The notes below the pieces were generated by a model that saw nothing but the letters and a program-made list of their open reading frames with translations, was not told the DNA's origin and ran no database searches. The position numbers and the translations under genes were made by a program. From Aedoeadaptatus urinae (GTDB lineage: Bacteria; Bacillota; Clostridia; Tissierellales; Peptoniphilaceae): 64,000 bases of DNA. Positions 33,008-40,777 of the stretch are shown here, piece after piece (the first letter of the stretch is position 1; every line of letters starts with the position of its first letter). Location of the stretch: NCBI RefSeq assembly GCF_900155585.1, contig NZ_LT707415.1, positions 62,001-126,000 of the forward strand, in the 5' to 3' direction.

Positions 33008-33514
33008 CTAAGCCAAAGGCGTGCCGCAACGGGGACAATAGGTAGCCCCGGCTTCCGCCTGGAAGTGGCAATTTCTGCATTCGATGAAATCCGGATCCTC
33101 GGTGATCAGCTCCACCCGCTCAATTTTTTTGCCGCAGTGAGGACAAAAATTCGTCCCCTCGGAAATTTCCGTGTGGCAATCCGGACATTCGTAGCGAAAC
33201 ACATCTCCCTCCAGCTCCTTGGACTCCATGCGATTTTGCAGGCTCGCCTTTTCCTTCTGCAATTCGTCGATGGCAAACAAAAGCTCGGAGCTGGTGGTGT
33301 CCGCCATGTGAGACTGCTCCCGCATTTCCATATAATAAACTTCCCCTAAATGGGTGTATTCATCTAAAATTTTACTTTCCAGTTCTCGAATCTGTAGGCG
33401 CAGCTTCGCCACATTGGATGCTTCCTTTGCGTTGTAAAAGCCTTTAATGCCCAAGTCCTTTACTTGGTTGGACAAGTCTTCAAAGCCCTTGCCGATGCTG
33501 TTAAAAATATCCAT
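33008..33514 (-). CDS. Coiled-coil and double zinc-ribbon protein of unknown function
   Basis: 168 residues, starting at the ATG at 33514 with GAGGTGAAGG upstream. Residues about 35-105 are helical and charged (LRLQIRELESKILDEY, ELLFAIDELQKEKASLQNR). Two zinc ribbons follow: CPDCHTEISEGTNFCPHCG and CRNCHFQAEAGATYCPRCG. No membrane segment is present. The layout resembles small zinc-ribbon adaptor proteins in many Bacillota, with no assigned function. It is the first gene of a unit with msrB. Confidence 0.8.
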   Translation of the reverse strand: MDIFNSIGKGFEDLSNQVKDLGIKGFYNAKEASNVAKLRLQIRELESKILDEYTHLGEVYYMEMREQSHMADTTSSELLFAIDELQKEKASLQNRMESKELEGDVFRYECPDCHTEISEGTNFCPHCGKKIERVELITEDPDFIECRNCHFQAEAGATYCPRCGTPLA

Positions 33515-33658
33515 ACCTTCACCTCGAATAAAGCATATCACATGGCTGTAGCAAATGAACCGACTTAGTAAAGGATTAGACTTTTTTCAAGAATTTCCCA
33601 TCATGTGTGAAAATGCGGCTGTTGGGTATAGATGATCAGAGAATAAAGGAGGATGAAA

Positions 33659-33895
33659 ATGGATTACAAATTATACGCCATGACCTACTGCCCCTTTTGC
33701 CAAAAGGTTCAGGGCTTTATGAAGAAAAATAACATCGACAACGTTGAAGTCATTTATATCGATAAAGATGAAGACGCCAAGGCAGCTTTAATCGAAGGCA
33801 GCGGCGGCAAGCAAGTGCCCTGTCTCCACTTTGGCGACACATGGATGCTCGAAAGCAACGACATTATCGACTACATGAAGGAAAATTTGCTTTAA
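33659..33895 (+). CDS. Glutaredoxin-like small thiol protein
   Basis: 78 residues. The active site is TYCPFCQKVQ (CPFC) close to the N-terminus, the cis-proline loop is KQVPCLHFG, and ESNDIIDYM ends the fold, all as in glutaredoxins. The start is the second ATG (33659), seven bases after AAAGGAGG; the ATG at 33653 directly abuts the ribosome site. It would carry electrons or reduce disulfides in the cytoplasm. It stands alone before the DUF1858 gene. Confidence 0.88.
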   Translation: MDYKLYAMTYCPFCQKVQGFMKKNNIDNVEVIYIDKDEDAKAALIEGSGGKQVPCLHFGDTWMLESNDIIDYMKENLL

Positions 33896-33896
33896 C

Positions 33897-33925
33897 TTGC
33901 CAAACTTTTTCTCATAGGATAGAAT
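33897..33925 (+). promoter_or_regulatory. Promoter of the DUF1858 gene
   Basis: TTGCCA (33897-33902), 17 bases, TAGAAT (33920-33925), about 30 bases before the ATG. Confidence 0.55.
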
Positions 33926-33956
33926 AAACTGAAAACAAAGCTCGAAGGAGGCTAGG

Positions 33957-34154
33957 ATGATTACAAAAGATATGTTAATCGGCGATTTAGTTCGCCAATA
34001 CCCGGAAGCTATTCGCATTCTCATGCAATTCGGCATGGGCTGCGTCGGTTGCCCTTCCAGTCAAATGGAATCTTTGGAAGAAGCCGCTTACGTACACGGC
34101 TTCGATGTCGATGAGCTGATGAAGGCTTTAAACAAAGTCGTCGAAGCACAATAA
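33957..34154 (+). CDS. DUF1858-domain small protein
   Basis: 65 residues covering a single DUF1858 (ScdA N-terminal-like) helical domain: MLIGDLVRQYPEAIRILM, then the conserved GMGCVGCPSS with its CxxC, and SLEEAAYVHGFDVDEL. Such domains occur alone or fused to hemerythrin-like and hybrid-cluster-type proteins and are linked to iron-sulfur repair or redox sensing; the role of the stand-alone form is not known. GGAGG precedes the ATG and a terminator follows. Confidence 0.9.
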   Translation: MITKDMLIGDLVRQYPEAIRILMQFGMGCVGCPSSQMESLEEAAYVHGFDVDELMKALNKVVEAQ

Positions 34155-34187
34155 AAAAAGCCTCCCGCCAAGGGAGGTCTTTTTGTT
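34155..34187 (+). terminator. Terminator of the DUF1858 gene
   Basis: GCCTCCC and GGGAGGT around a short loop, followed by CTTTTTG. A second GC hairpin with a T-run (GCCCGG and CCGGGT, 34197-34219) follows on the same strand. Confidence 0.85.
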
Positions 34188-34217
34188 ACTTTCAAGAGCC
34201 CGGCGTGCCGGGTTTTT

Positions 34218-35090
34218 TTATTTGTTGAAAATGGAGCTGAAGAGATCGGCGAAAAAGGCTTTGATCCTTTGAATCAGACTTTGACCTTCCTCACTGTTAA
34301 GATAATCCTTCGCCTGATCGGCAGCGCCCTTGGCCTTGTCCGCCAAGCCGTTCCAGTCAATGTCGGTCTTTCTCAGGTGATCGAAAAAGTCCGTCAGCTG
34401 CTCCGTTTGTTCCGGGGTGATGTTGATATTATACTCGTTGATAATATTGACGACGATGGCTTGCACCTCTTCCCGGCTCTTCGGAGCTTCCGTGGCGATC
34501 TTTTCCTTAATGTCCTTGACCAGGCCCGTGGCATTGTCCGCGCCCACGTCTTGGGCCAAATTCGATGTGACCACCATTTCTTCGTTGGCGGCTTTTTTTA
34601 CCTTGTCGCTGATTTTTTTGCCGGTGGACGTTTCGTAAGCCTTCATAATGCCGGTGAGTGCCGCCGTACCGCTGACATTGACGGGGGCGTCCACGGTAAT
34701 CTTTGCGTCCTTCACCCCTGCCGTTTCCAAGGCTTGGCGATACATATCGTGGGTAATGTAGCGAATCCTCTTAGACGTTTCCACTTGAATTCCGCTACCT
34801 TCAGCCGTGTATTCCACCTTGGCACTGGAAATCGCCTTGCGACCGATTTTTGATTCGGGAACGAAATCACCCAGGTATTTGTGCTCTTCCGCATTGGTGA
34901 CCTCGATGATTTGATCGTCCTCCGAGCCGTTAAAGCGTTTCATAAGCTCGTCTCGTTGGGCGGGCGTCAGGTCCTGTCCGAAAGATAAAATCACATCCCC
35001 TTCCAGGGAATCGGCGAATACCGGCGCCTGGATCGATGCGAGCATGACCAGAGCCAAGGCCATGGCCGTGAATCTTTTAAAAAATTTCAT
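34218..35090 (-). CDS. DUF1002-family exported protein
   Basis: 290 residues. A signal peptide (MKFFKRFTAMALALVML, cleavage after VFA) is followed by the domain I recognise as DUF1002: LSFGQDLTPAQRDELMKRF, EVTNAEEHKYLGDF, IRYITHDMYRQALETAGV and DAPVNVSGTAALTGIMKAYE. A helical C-terminal part ends in an amphipathic segment. The family is widespread in Bacillota with no known function. The ATG at 35090 has GGAGGAG upstream. The gene stands alone. Confidence 0.88.
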   Translation of the reverse strand: MKFFKRFTAMALALVMLASIQAPVFADSLEGDVILSFGQDLTPAQRDELMKRFNGSEDDQIIEVTNAEEHKYLGDFVPESKIGRKAISSAKVEYTAEGSGIQVETSKRIRYITHDMYRQALETAGVKDAKITVDAPVNVSGTAALTGIMKAYETSTGKKISDKVKKAANEEMVVTSNLAQDVGADNATGLVKDIKEKIATEAPKSREEVQAIVVNIINEYNINITPEQTEQLTDFFDHLRKTDIDWNGLADKAKGAADQAKDYLNSEEGQSLIQRIKAFFADLFSSIFNK

Positions 35091-35198
35091 AATCTCCTCC
35101 ACTTCTTTTACTCGTTGCCATTATATCATAGGGCCTTTTTCAGAAAGGGCTCACGCAAGAGTCTTCGACGGATTTTAGAAAACTTTTGCATTTCTAAC

Positions 35199-35228
35199 AC
35201 AAAAAAAGAGGCCGAAGCCTCTTTTCCT
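35199..35228 (-). terminator. Terminator after the glutaredoxin gene
   Basis: GAGGC, a CGAA loop and GCCTC next to A7, which reads as a T-run on the minus strand. Confidence 0.8.
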
Positions 35229-35234
35229 TTTCGA

Positions 35235-35465
35235 TTACTTGTCCAACGCGCCGTCGATTCGTGCGCGGTCGAAGCCGACGATTTCTTCTTCGCCGATGAC
35301 GAGAACGGGAACGCCGGTGTAGCCCATGGAGATCAATTCATCTCTTGCGGCCGCATCGTTTTGCACGTTCTTTTCTTCAAATTCGACGCCTTTTTCTTTT
35401 AAATAATCCTTTGCCATGGTGCAGTAAGGACAGGTGTTGCTCGTATAAACTACTACTTTAGACAT
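35235..35465 (-). CDS. Glutaredoxin (NrdH/YruB-like)
   Basis: 76 residues beginning MSKVVVYTSNTCPYCTMAKD with the CPYC active site. YTGVPVLVIGEEEIVGFD carries the cis-proline and the glycine-rich end typical of NrdH/YruB-type glutaredoxins. I start at the ATG at 35465, preceded by GGGAGGAAC, rather than at the longer frame. It lies 62 bases after an ArsR-type regulator on the same strand, so it may be metal- or redox-controlled through it. Confidence 0.92.
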   Translation of the reverse strand: MSKVVVYTSNTCPYCTMAKDYLKEKGVEFEEKNVQNDAAARDELISMGYTGVPVLVIGEEEIVGFDRARIDGALDK

Positions 35466-35527
35466 TTGTGTTCCTCCCAAATTAAAATTCAATTCACTGC
35501 CGTCATTTATACCCGCGAGGTGCGGTC

Positions 35528-35854
35528 TCAATCATTTTCTCCGATTTTATGCATGGCGTGGGTATAGCCCATGGAGAAGAGGGTCTCCACGTGATCGTCG
35601 TCCAGAGAATAGAATACCTTTCGCCCTTCTTTTTTCGAGCGGATCAATCCCTCTTGCTTCAAAAGAATGAGCTGATGGGATATGGACGACTGGCTCATGC
35701 CTAAAAGCTCCACCAGTTTCGACACATTGCAGGTGCCCAGCATGAGGGCGTATAAAATTTTTAAACGTGTGGGATCGGCCATGACTTTGAAGATGCCGCT
35801 TAGACTGTCGATTAATTCGTCGTTTTCGGCAAAGGCGCGAAATTTTTCGTCCAT
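35528..35854 (-). CDS. ArsR/SmtB-family metal-sensing repressor with an alpha-5 zinc site
   Basis: 108 residues. The winged helix is clear: MADPTRLKILYAL, then VSKLVELLGMSQSSISHQL (recognition helix) and GLIRSKKEGRKVFYSL. The C-terminal helix contains DDHVETLFSMGYTHAMH, whose Asp-x-His, His and His are spaced D-x-H-x10-H-x2-H exactly as in the zinc/cobalt sensors CzrA and SmtB. A single Cys (TCNVS) stands where ArsR/CadC sensors have CVC, so a zinc-type sensor is more likely. It begins 1 base after rsmA. Its targets may include itself and the following glutaredoxin gene; no metal exporter is adjacent. Confidence 0.9.
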   Translation of the reverse strand: MDEKFRAFAENDELIDSLSGIFKVMADPTRLKILYALMLGTCNVSKLVELLGMSQSSISHQLILLKQEGLIRSKKEGRKVFYSLDDDHVETLFSMGYTHAMHKIGEND

Positions 35855-35855
35855 G

Positions 35856-36728
35856 TCATTCCCTCTCCTTTTCTACTTTCGGAAAATTCTTCGCAAGGAT
35901 GCGATACTCTTCCACGGTAATGGCTTCGGCCCGCCTGGTGGGCTCGATGCCCGTGTCCTCAAGAGCCTGTAGAATCTGTTCCTTCTCCACGTCGAAGCCG
36001 TAGGTGGACAGGGCGTTTAACACGGTCTTGCGCCGCTTGGAAAACGCCGCCCGCACCACGGCCTCCGCCCGCTTTAGATTTTCGCCGTGATCGGTTTTGA
36101 AATTCGTCAGACTCAACACGGCGCTGTCGACATTGGGCTGGGGCATGAAACAGGTTCTGGGCACGGTAAGGGCCACGGCCACTTCCGTGCGCATTTGCAA
36201 AAAGACGGAGATGGAGCCGTAGGCCTTCGTCCCCGAGGATGCCGCCATGCGGTTCGCCATTTCTTTTTGCACCATGACGTGAACCGATTCCAAATTGAGC
36301 CCCGAATCAAAGAGATGGACCAGTATGGGCGTCGTGACGTAGTAGGGCAGATTCGCCACCACTTTGATCTTTCTGTCGCTGAAGCGGGTTTCGATTTCTT
36401 TTTTCAAATCTGTCTTTAATACGTCTCTGTAAAAAATTTCCACGCCGCTATAGCCGCCCAGGGTCTCGTCTAAAATCGGCTTTAGGTGCTCGTCGATTTC
36501 CACGCAAAAGACCTTGGCGCCTCTTAGGGCCAGCTCTTCTGTCAAGGTGCCGATGCCGGCGCCGATTTCCAGAATCACGTCCCCTTCGTTTACATGGGCG
36601 CTGTCGGCGATGGCGCGGACGATGTTGCCGTCGATGAGAAAGTTTTGTCCCAGGGATTTTTGAAAGCGAAAGCCCCATTTCTCTTGAATCTCGCGAATCC
36701 GCGCCGGGCTGTATAGTCGTTTATCCAC
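35856..36728 (-). CDS. rsmA: 16S rRNA (adenine1518/1519-N6)-dimethyltransferase
   Basis: 290 residues from a GTG at 36728 with AGGAGGTG just upstream, overlapping rnmV by 8 bases. RFQKSLGQNFLID is the KsgA N-terminal signature, EIGAGIGTLTEEL is SAM motif I, and VVANLPYYVTTPIL carries the NLPY catalytic motif. The C-terminal helical domain has AAFSKRRKTVLNAL. It dimethylates two adjacent adenines near the 3' end of 16S rRNA and acts as a late 30S checkpoint. The order metG, tatD, rnmV, rsmA is the classic Bacillus arrangement. Confidence 0.96.
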   Translation of the reverse strand: MDKRLYSPARIREIQEKWGFRFQKSLGQNFLIDGNIVRAIADSAHVNEGDVILEIGAGIGTLTEELALRGAKVFCVEIDEHLKPILDETLGGYSGVEIFYRDVLKTDLKKEIETRFSDRKIKVVANLPYYVTTPILVHLFDSGLNLESVHVMVQKEMANRMAASSGTKAYGSISVFLQMRTEVAVALTVPRTCFMPQPNVDSAVLSLTNFKTDHGENLKRAEAVVRAAFSKRRKTVLNALSTYGFDVEKEQILQALEDTGIEPTRRAEAITVEEYRILAKNFPKVEKERE

Positions 36729-37269
36729 GGAACACCTCCTCGTAGATGCGCTCAAATTCTTCCACGGTAATGCCGAAGCTGTTGAGTCTGCGCAAAAATT
36801 GCTTGCCGTTGCCGTGACCGATGCCCAGGGCTTCGGCCATTTTGTTTCGCCGCTCTGTGGCATCCGATGCGCCCGTCATGCCGTAGCGAATCATATCGGC
36901 CTTGGTAAAGGTCTCCTCGAAGGATTTTTTCATGGGCTTGGCGCGAAAAATCGCCTCGCGAATGTCTTCGGGCTTGGCGTTTTCGATGCCGATGTCGTCC
37001 TTACACAGGGCCTTGTCCTGTGGCAAATAGGCCTGCTTCGGCGAAGACAGTGCCTCGGTAAGCCGCTTTCGAATCTGCTTGCCCATGTAGTCCGGGTCCG
37101 TGAGGATGATGATGCCCCGCCGCTCTTCGACCTTCCTCAGCTCACGAAGGAATTTTTCGCCGAAGGCGTAGCCCCCCGTGGCCATGACGTCGCAGTTTAA
37201 GGCACTCTTTACCCGGGCGATGTCGTCTTTTCCTTCGACGACGATGATTTCCTGAATTATTTCTTCCAT
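36721..37269 (-). CDS. rnmV: Ribonuclease M5
   Basis: 182 residues. The TOPRIM domain shows IIVVEGKDDIARV (catalytic Glu) and IIILTDPDYMGKQIRKRL (DxD). The C-terminal part has GIENAKPEDI and RRNKMAEALGIGHGNGKQFL, found in RNase M5. It matures 5S rRNA from the precursor in low-GC Gram-positive bacteria. The ATG overlaps the tatD stop by 13 bases and lacks an obvious ribosome site, so translation is probably coupled. Confidence 0.95.
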   Translation of the reverse strand: MEEIIQEIIVVEGKDDIARVKSALNCDVMATGGYAFGEKFLRELRKVEERRGIIILTDPDYMGKQIRKRLTEALSSPKQAYLPQDKALCKDDIGIENAKPEDIREAIFRAKPMKKSFEETFTKADMIRYGMTGASDATERRNKMAEALGIGHGNGKQFLRRLNSFGITVEEFERIYEEVFRG

Positions 37270-38030
37270 TGGTAAAACCGTTTCGTATTTTCGTCGGTGC
37301 GGGCCACCAATTCCGCCACGTCCATTCCCCTGAGGGCGGCGATGTTTTTCGCCACATCCGCCACGAATTTCGGCTCGTTGCGCTTGCCCCGATTGGGCTC
37401 GGGGGTCATGTAGGGGCAGTCCGTTTCAAGAAGCAGGCGGTCCATGGGAACCGCCGCCGCCACTCTCTTCGGCACCTTGGCGTTTTTAAAGGTGGTGACG
37501 CCGCCGAGGGATAGGTAGCAGCCCAGGGCCATAAAGCGCTCCATCATTTCCACGGAATAGCTGTAGCAATGGATGAGCACGTGATGGCCGGGATGGGCGT
37601 CCAGAAATTCGCGGACGATGTCGTAGGTCTCCTCCGCCGCATCTCTGGAGTGGATCACCAGGGGCAGGTCCACCTCCGCCGCCAAGTCGCACATGGCGCG
37701 AAAGACATCCCGCTGCACCTCCCGCGGCGAATTTTCGTAATAGTAATCCAGGCCGCATTCGCCGATGGCGAGGACCTTTTCCTCTTTTGCGAGCTCGACG
37801 AGCTCCTCCCGCACCTCGGGATTGTAGCCGTCCGCTTCCTGGGGATGGATCCCCACCACGGCGTAAAGCTTGTCGTACTTTCGCGCCAAGTCCACCACGG
37901 CGCGGGATGTTTCTATATCGCTGCCCACATTGACCACGGCGTCCAGGCCGTCTGCGTTCATGCGGGCGATGATTTCTTCTCGATCGTCGTCAAATGCCTC
38001 ATTTTCCAAATGGGAATGGGCGTCTATCAT
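37257..38030 (-). CDS. tatD: TatD-family metal-dependent hydrolase/DNase
   Basis: 257 residues. Metal-binding residues are visible: MIDAHSHLENE, GECGLDYYYE, VIHSRDA, HCYSYS and ETDCPYMTPEPNRGKRNEP. TatD proteins are 3'-5' DNases acting in repair of oxidised DNA and possibly RNA turnover. GGAGG precedes the ATG. It lies 8 bases downstream of metG and overlaps rnmV. Confidence 0.94.
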   Translation of the reverse strand: MIDAHSHLENEAFDDDREEIIARMNADGLDAVVNVGSDIETSRAVVDLARKYDKLYAVVGIHPQEADGYNPEVREELVELAKEEKVLAIGECGLDYYYENSPREVQRDVFRAMCDLAAEVDLPLVIHSRDAAEETYDIVREFLDAHPGHHVLIHCYSYSVEMMERFMALGCYLSLGGVTTFKNAKVPKRVAAAVPMDRLLLETDCPYMTPEPNRGKRNEPKFVADVAKNIAALRGMDVAELVARTDENTKRFYQWKK

Positions 38031-38038
38031 ACTTCCTC

Positions 38039-40009
38039 CTAACTAAGCTTGGCGCCGGACTTTAACTCTTCCATGGTCGTTGCCAAAGACAGTTTGCCGT
38101 CCTTATCTTCCGCCGCAAGGAGCATGCCTTGGGACAAGACGCCGCGAAGCTTCGTGGGCTTTAGGTTGGCGAGGAGCAAGATTTGTTTGCCCGTCAGCTC
38201 TTCTTTCGTGTAAAAATCTTTGATGCTGGAGCAGATCACGCGCTTTTCGCCGCCGACGGTGAGATTTAACACGTAGAGGCGATCGGCATTGGGGTGATCT
38301 TCCACGGAGTCAACGGTGGCGACGCGAATGTCCAGCTTCGCAAAGTCGTCGATGGTGATCTCCGGCTTCAGATCCAATTCTTCCTCTTCTTCTACCTCTT
38401 CGCCCTTGGCGATTTTTTCAGCCTTTCTCTTTTCGATAAGGGCGTGGTTGGCATCCCAGAGGCGCTTCGTTTCTTCTTCGATGTCCAAACGCGGGAAGAT
38501 GATTTTCTTTTCGCCTACGTGTTTGCCCGGCTCCAGAAGGCCCCAACGGGTGGCGTCTTCCGCCTTAAATTCCTTGGTCGCCGTAATTTGTTCGGCGATG
38601 GAATTGGCCGTATTGTTCATAAAGAAGGACAGAAGGATGGAGATGATACGCAAAGATTCCGCCAGATTGTATAGTACGGTGTCGAGACGTTTCTTTTCTT
38701 CGTCGCCGCCCTTGGCCAGGATCCAGGGCTCGTTTTCGTCCACGTATTTATTGCTGCGGCGAACCAATTTCCAAACGGCTTCCAGAGCCGTGGAGAATTG
38801 GTAGGTTTCCATTTCCTTTTCAAGTTCAGCCCATACGCCGACAGCCAGTTCTTTTAATTCCTTGTCCAGAGCCGTTTCGTCGTGGGGCGTGGGGACCATG
38901 CCGTCGTTGTATTTTTCGATCATGGAGACGGTGCGGGAGACCAAATTCCCCAAGTCGTTGGCCAGGTCGGAATTGAGGCGCTTCATAAAGCTTTGTACAT
39001 TAAAGCTGCCGTCGTGACCGAAGGAAAATTCCCGCAAGAGGAAGTATTTCAACGCGTCCACGCCGTAAAGGTCGATAATGGGCTCGGGATAGATGATATT
39101 GCCCTTGGACTTGCTCATCTTGTCGTCGTCAAAGAGGATCCAGCCGTGACCGAAGACTTGTTTCGGCAGGGGCAGATCCAATGCCATAAGCATGGCGGGC
39201 CAAATAATGGTGTGGAAACGCATGATTTCCTTGCCTACCAAGTGGACATCCGCCGGCCAGAAGTCATTAAATTTTTCTTCGTCGGTGCCCAGGCCGCAAC
39301 CCGTTAAGTAACAGGACAGGGCGTCGATCCAGACGTAGATGACGTGTTTGTCGTCGAAGGGAACGGGCACGCCCCAATTAAAGGTGGAGCGGGTGACAGA
39401 AAGGTCGTCCAAGCCGTCTTTTAAGAAAGAATTCACCATTTCGCTCTTGCGATAGGCCGGTTGAATAAATTCGGGATGGTCTTCGTAGTATTGAATCAGC
39501 TTGTCGCGATAGGCGGACAGGCGGAAGAAATAGCTTTCTTCGTGTTGCAAATGGGTGGGCCGTCCGCAGTCCGGGCAAAGATGATCTTCTCCTAATTGGG
39601 ATTCCGCCCAGAAGGATTCGCAGGGCGTGCAGTAATAGCCTTCGTATTCGCCCTTATAGATTTCGCCTTTGTCATAGAGCTTTTGAAACAACATCTGCAC
39701 GTTTTTTTCGTGCACGGGATCCGTGGAGCGGACAAAGGAATCGTAGTCGATGTCCATGGTCTTCCACAGCTTTTTCGTGTCGGCTACAATGGCGTCGATG
39801 TATTCCAAGGGCTCCTTGCCGACTTCCTTGGCCTTTTCTTCGATCTTTTGGCCGTGTTCGTCGGTACCGGTGGTAAACAAGACATTGTAACCTTGAAGGG
39901 TTTTATAGCGCTTAATGGCGTCGGCCGCTACGGTACAGTAGGTGTGGCCGATGTGCAAATTGTCGCTGGGGTAATAAATGGGTGTTGTTACGTAAAAGTT
40001 CTTTGACAT
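38039..40009 (-). CDS. metG: Methionyl-tRNA synthetase with C-terminal tRNA-binding domain
   Basis: 656 residues, class I synthetase. HIGH box is PSDNLHIGHTY (about residue 20); zinc knuckle cysteines CTPCES and CPDCG lie near 130-150; KMSKSKGN is near 300. A C-terminal EMAPII/Arc1p-like OB domain (about 555-656, IDDFAKLDIRVATV, VICSSIKDFY) gives the dimeric long form. It charges tRNA-Met. A strong promoter and two adjacent hairpins precede the GAGGAGG ribosome site. It heads the tatD-rnmV-rsmA unit. Confidence 0.97.
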   Translation of the reverse strand: MSKNFYVTTPIYYPSDNLHIGHTYCTVAADAIKRYKTLQGYNVLFTTGTDEHGQKIEEKAKEVGKEPLEYIDAIVADTKKLWKTMDIDYDSFVRSTDPVHEKNVQMLFQKLYDKGEIYKGEYEGYYCTPCESFWAESQLGEDHLCPDCGRPTHLQHEESYFFRLSAYRDKLIQYYEDHPEFIQPAYRKSEMVNSFLKDGLDDLSVTRSTFNWGVPVPFDDKHVIYVWIDALSCYLTGCGLGTDEEKFNDFWPADVHLVGKEIMRFHTIIWPAMLMALDLPLPKQVFGHGWILFDDDKMSKSKGNIIYPEPIIDLYGVDALKYFLLREFSFGHDGSFNVQSFMKRLNSDLANDLGNLVSRTVSMIEKYNDGMVPTPHDETALDKELKELAVGVWAELEKEMETYQFSTALEAVWKLVRRSNKYVDENEPWILAKGGDEEKKRLDTVLYNLAESLRIISILLSFFMNNTANSIAEQITATKEFKAEDATRWGLLEPGKHVGEKKIIFPRLDIEEETKRLWDANHALIEKRKAEKIAKGEEVEEEEELDLKPEITIDDFAKLDIRVATVDSVEDHPNADRLYVLNLTVGGEKRVICSSIKDFYTKEELTGKQILLLANLKPTKLRGVLSQGMLLAAEDKDGKLSLATTMEELKSGAKLS

Positions 40010-40021
40010 GTATGCCTCCTC

Positions 40022-40059
40022 GCATATAGATGATATGCTCGACCATAGAGGATGGTCGA
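40022..40059 (-). promoter_or_regulatory. Two back-to-back hairpins in the metG leader
   Basis: TCGACCAT pairs with ATGGTCGA (40039-40059, five-base loop) and GCATAT with ATATGC (40022-40038). They fill the space between the transcript start and the ribosome site of metG. No T-box or SAM motif is visible. They could stabilise the mRNA or bind a regulator. Confidence 0.5.
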
Positions 40060-40077
40060 TAAAAATTTCTTGTTTTA

Positions 40078-40106
40078 ATTATACTATCAAGGCAAGTTCT
40101 TCGCAA
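40078..40106 (-). promoter_or_regulatory. metG promoter
   Basis: On the minus strand TTGCGA (40101-40106), 17 bases, TATAAT (40078-40083). Confidence 0.75.
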
Positions 40107-40148
40107 TGTAGCCCCGAAAGTGCTATACTTTTCACAGAAAAGATGGCT
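40078..40148. repeat. Left copy of a duplicated divergent promoter region
   Basis: This 71-base segment matches 41203-41273 in direct orientation with about 7 mismatches. It ends in GATGGCT, the start of the pentapeptide-repeat gene in the right copy. Here the start is followed by a different 20-codon frame (MALTKKSRKINKTFRLPAA) and a stop, so the left copy retains only the metG-facing promoter as a working unit. A terminator hairpin at 40229-40272 closes the left side. Confidence 0.85.
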
Positions 40149-40228
40149 TTGACAAAGAAAAGCAGAAAAATCAATAAAACCTTCCGCTTGCCTGCGGCGA
40201 TTTAACAGCGGCATCCGCTTGTAATTAA

Positions 40229-40275
40229 AAAAGAAGAGGCCTTCGCCGATAAATGGCTTATGCCTCTTCTTTGTC
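40229..40275. terminator. Terminator-like hairpin left of the 1 kb insert
   Basis: AAAGAAGAGGC (40230-40240) pairs with GCCTCTTCTTT (40262-40272). A-rich sequence on its left gives a T-run on the minus strand, so it may end the transcript of the insert genes before metG. Confidence 0.65.
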
Positions 40276-40345
40276 ATTTCATGATGATGACTCTTTCTGA
40301 ATTTAATCTTACCTTTTAACGCCGCACCACTACCTATACACATAC

Positions 40346-40777
40346 CTATTGCAATGACTTCACATGAGAATCAATAGAGAACAGATCCACGATGAACGTG
40401 GCAAACCATACGGCAATGAGAGGGAGTTTCGACCCCGCGATTGGTGCGAGCTTAACAAAAGGAACATCCCACGAAACGCTCCGTCCGGCGCTGATGATTT
40501 CTAATGGCATAAAAACCAATAGTTCATTAACGAGCAATGCGATAACAAGGGATACAATCTGCGACCTTAAAAAATCCCGCTCCGTTATTTGCGATCTTTT
40601 TCTGAGTCCGCGCAAGAGCAAAAGCCACAGAAAGAAAGTAAGAAGCTGACCCACTCGACAGACCACAATATCATCCCCGAACATAAAGTCGAAAAGAAAT
40701 GCGACAGCATTTGGAAACAATGCCCAAGGAAGAATTCGAAATACAAATGGATTACCTAGTTTTCTCATAAGCAACAT
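40346..40777 (-). CDS. Unknown membrane protein in the inserted segment
   Basis: 143 residues with about four hydrophobic segments (ILPWALFPNAVAFLFDF, QLLTFFLWLLLL, IVSLVIALLVNELLVFM, LPLIAVWFATFIVDLF). A basic loop with RKRSQITERD sits between the second and third. I do not recognise a family. The ATG at 40777 overlaps the end of the preceding gene by 13 bases and has TAAGG upstream. Composition is AT-rich compared with metG. A small membrane protein following a soluble one could be an immunity or partner protein, which is speculation. Confidence 0.6.
   Translation of the reverse strand: MLLMRKLGNPFVFRILPWALFPNAVAFLFDFMFGDDIVVCRVGQLLTFFLWLLLLRGLRKRSQITERDFLRSQIVSLVIALLVNELLVFMPLEIISAGRSVSWDVPFVKLAPIAGSKLPLIAVWFATFIVDLFSIDSHVKSLQ

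Noticed and set aside
40140-40205. Small plus-strand gene MALTKKSRKINKTFRLPAAI
   Set aside because: Begins at the duplicated start of the pentapeptide gene but has no ribosome site (CAGAAAAG) and stops after 20 codons; treated as a by-product of the duplication.
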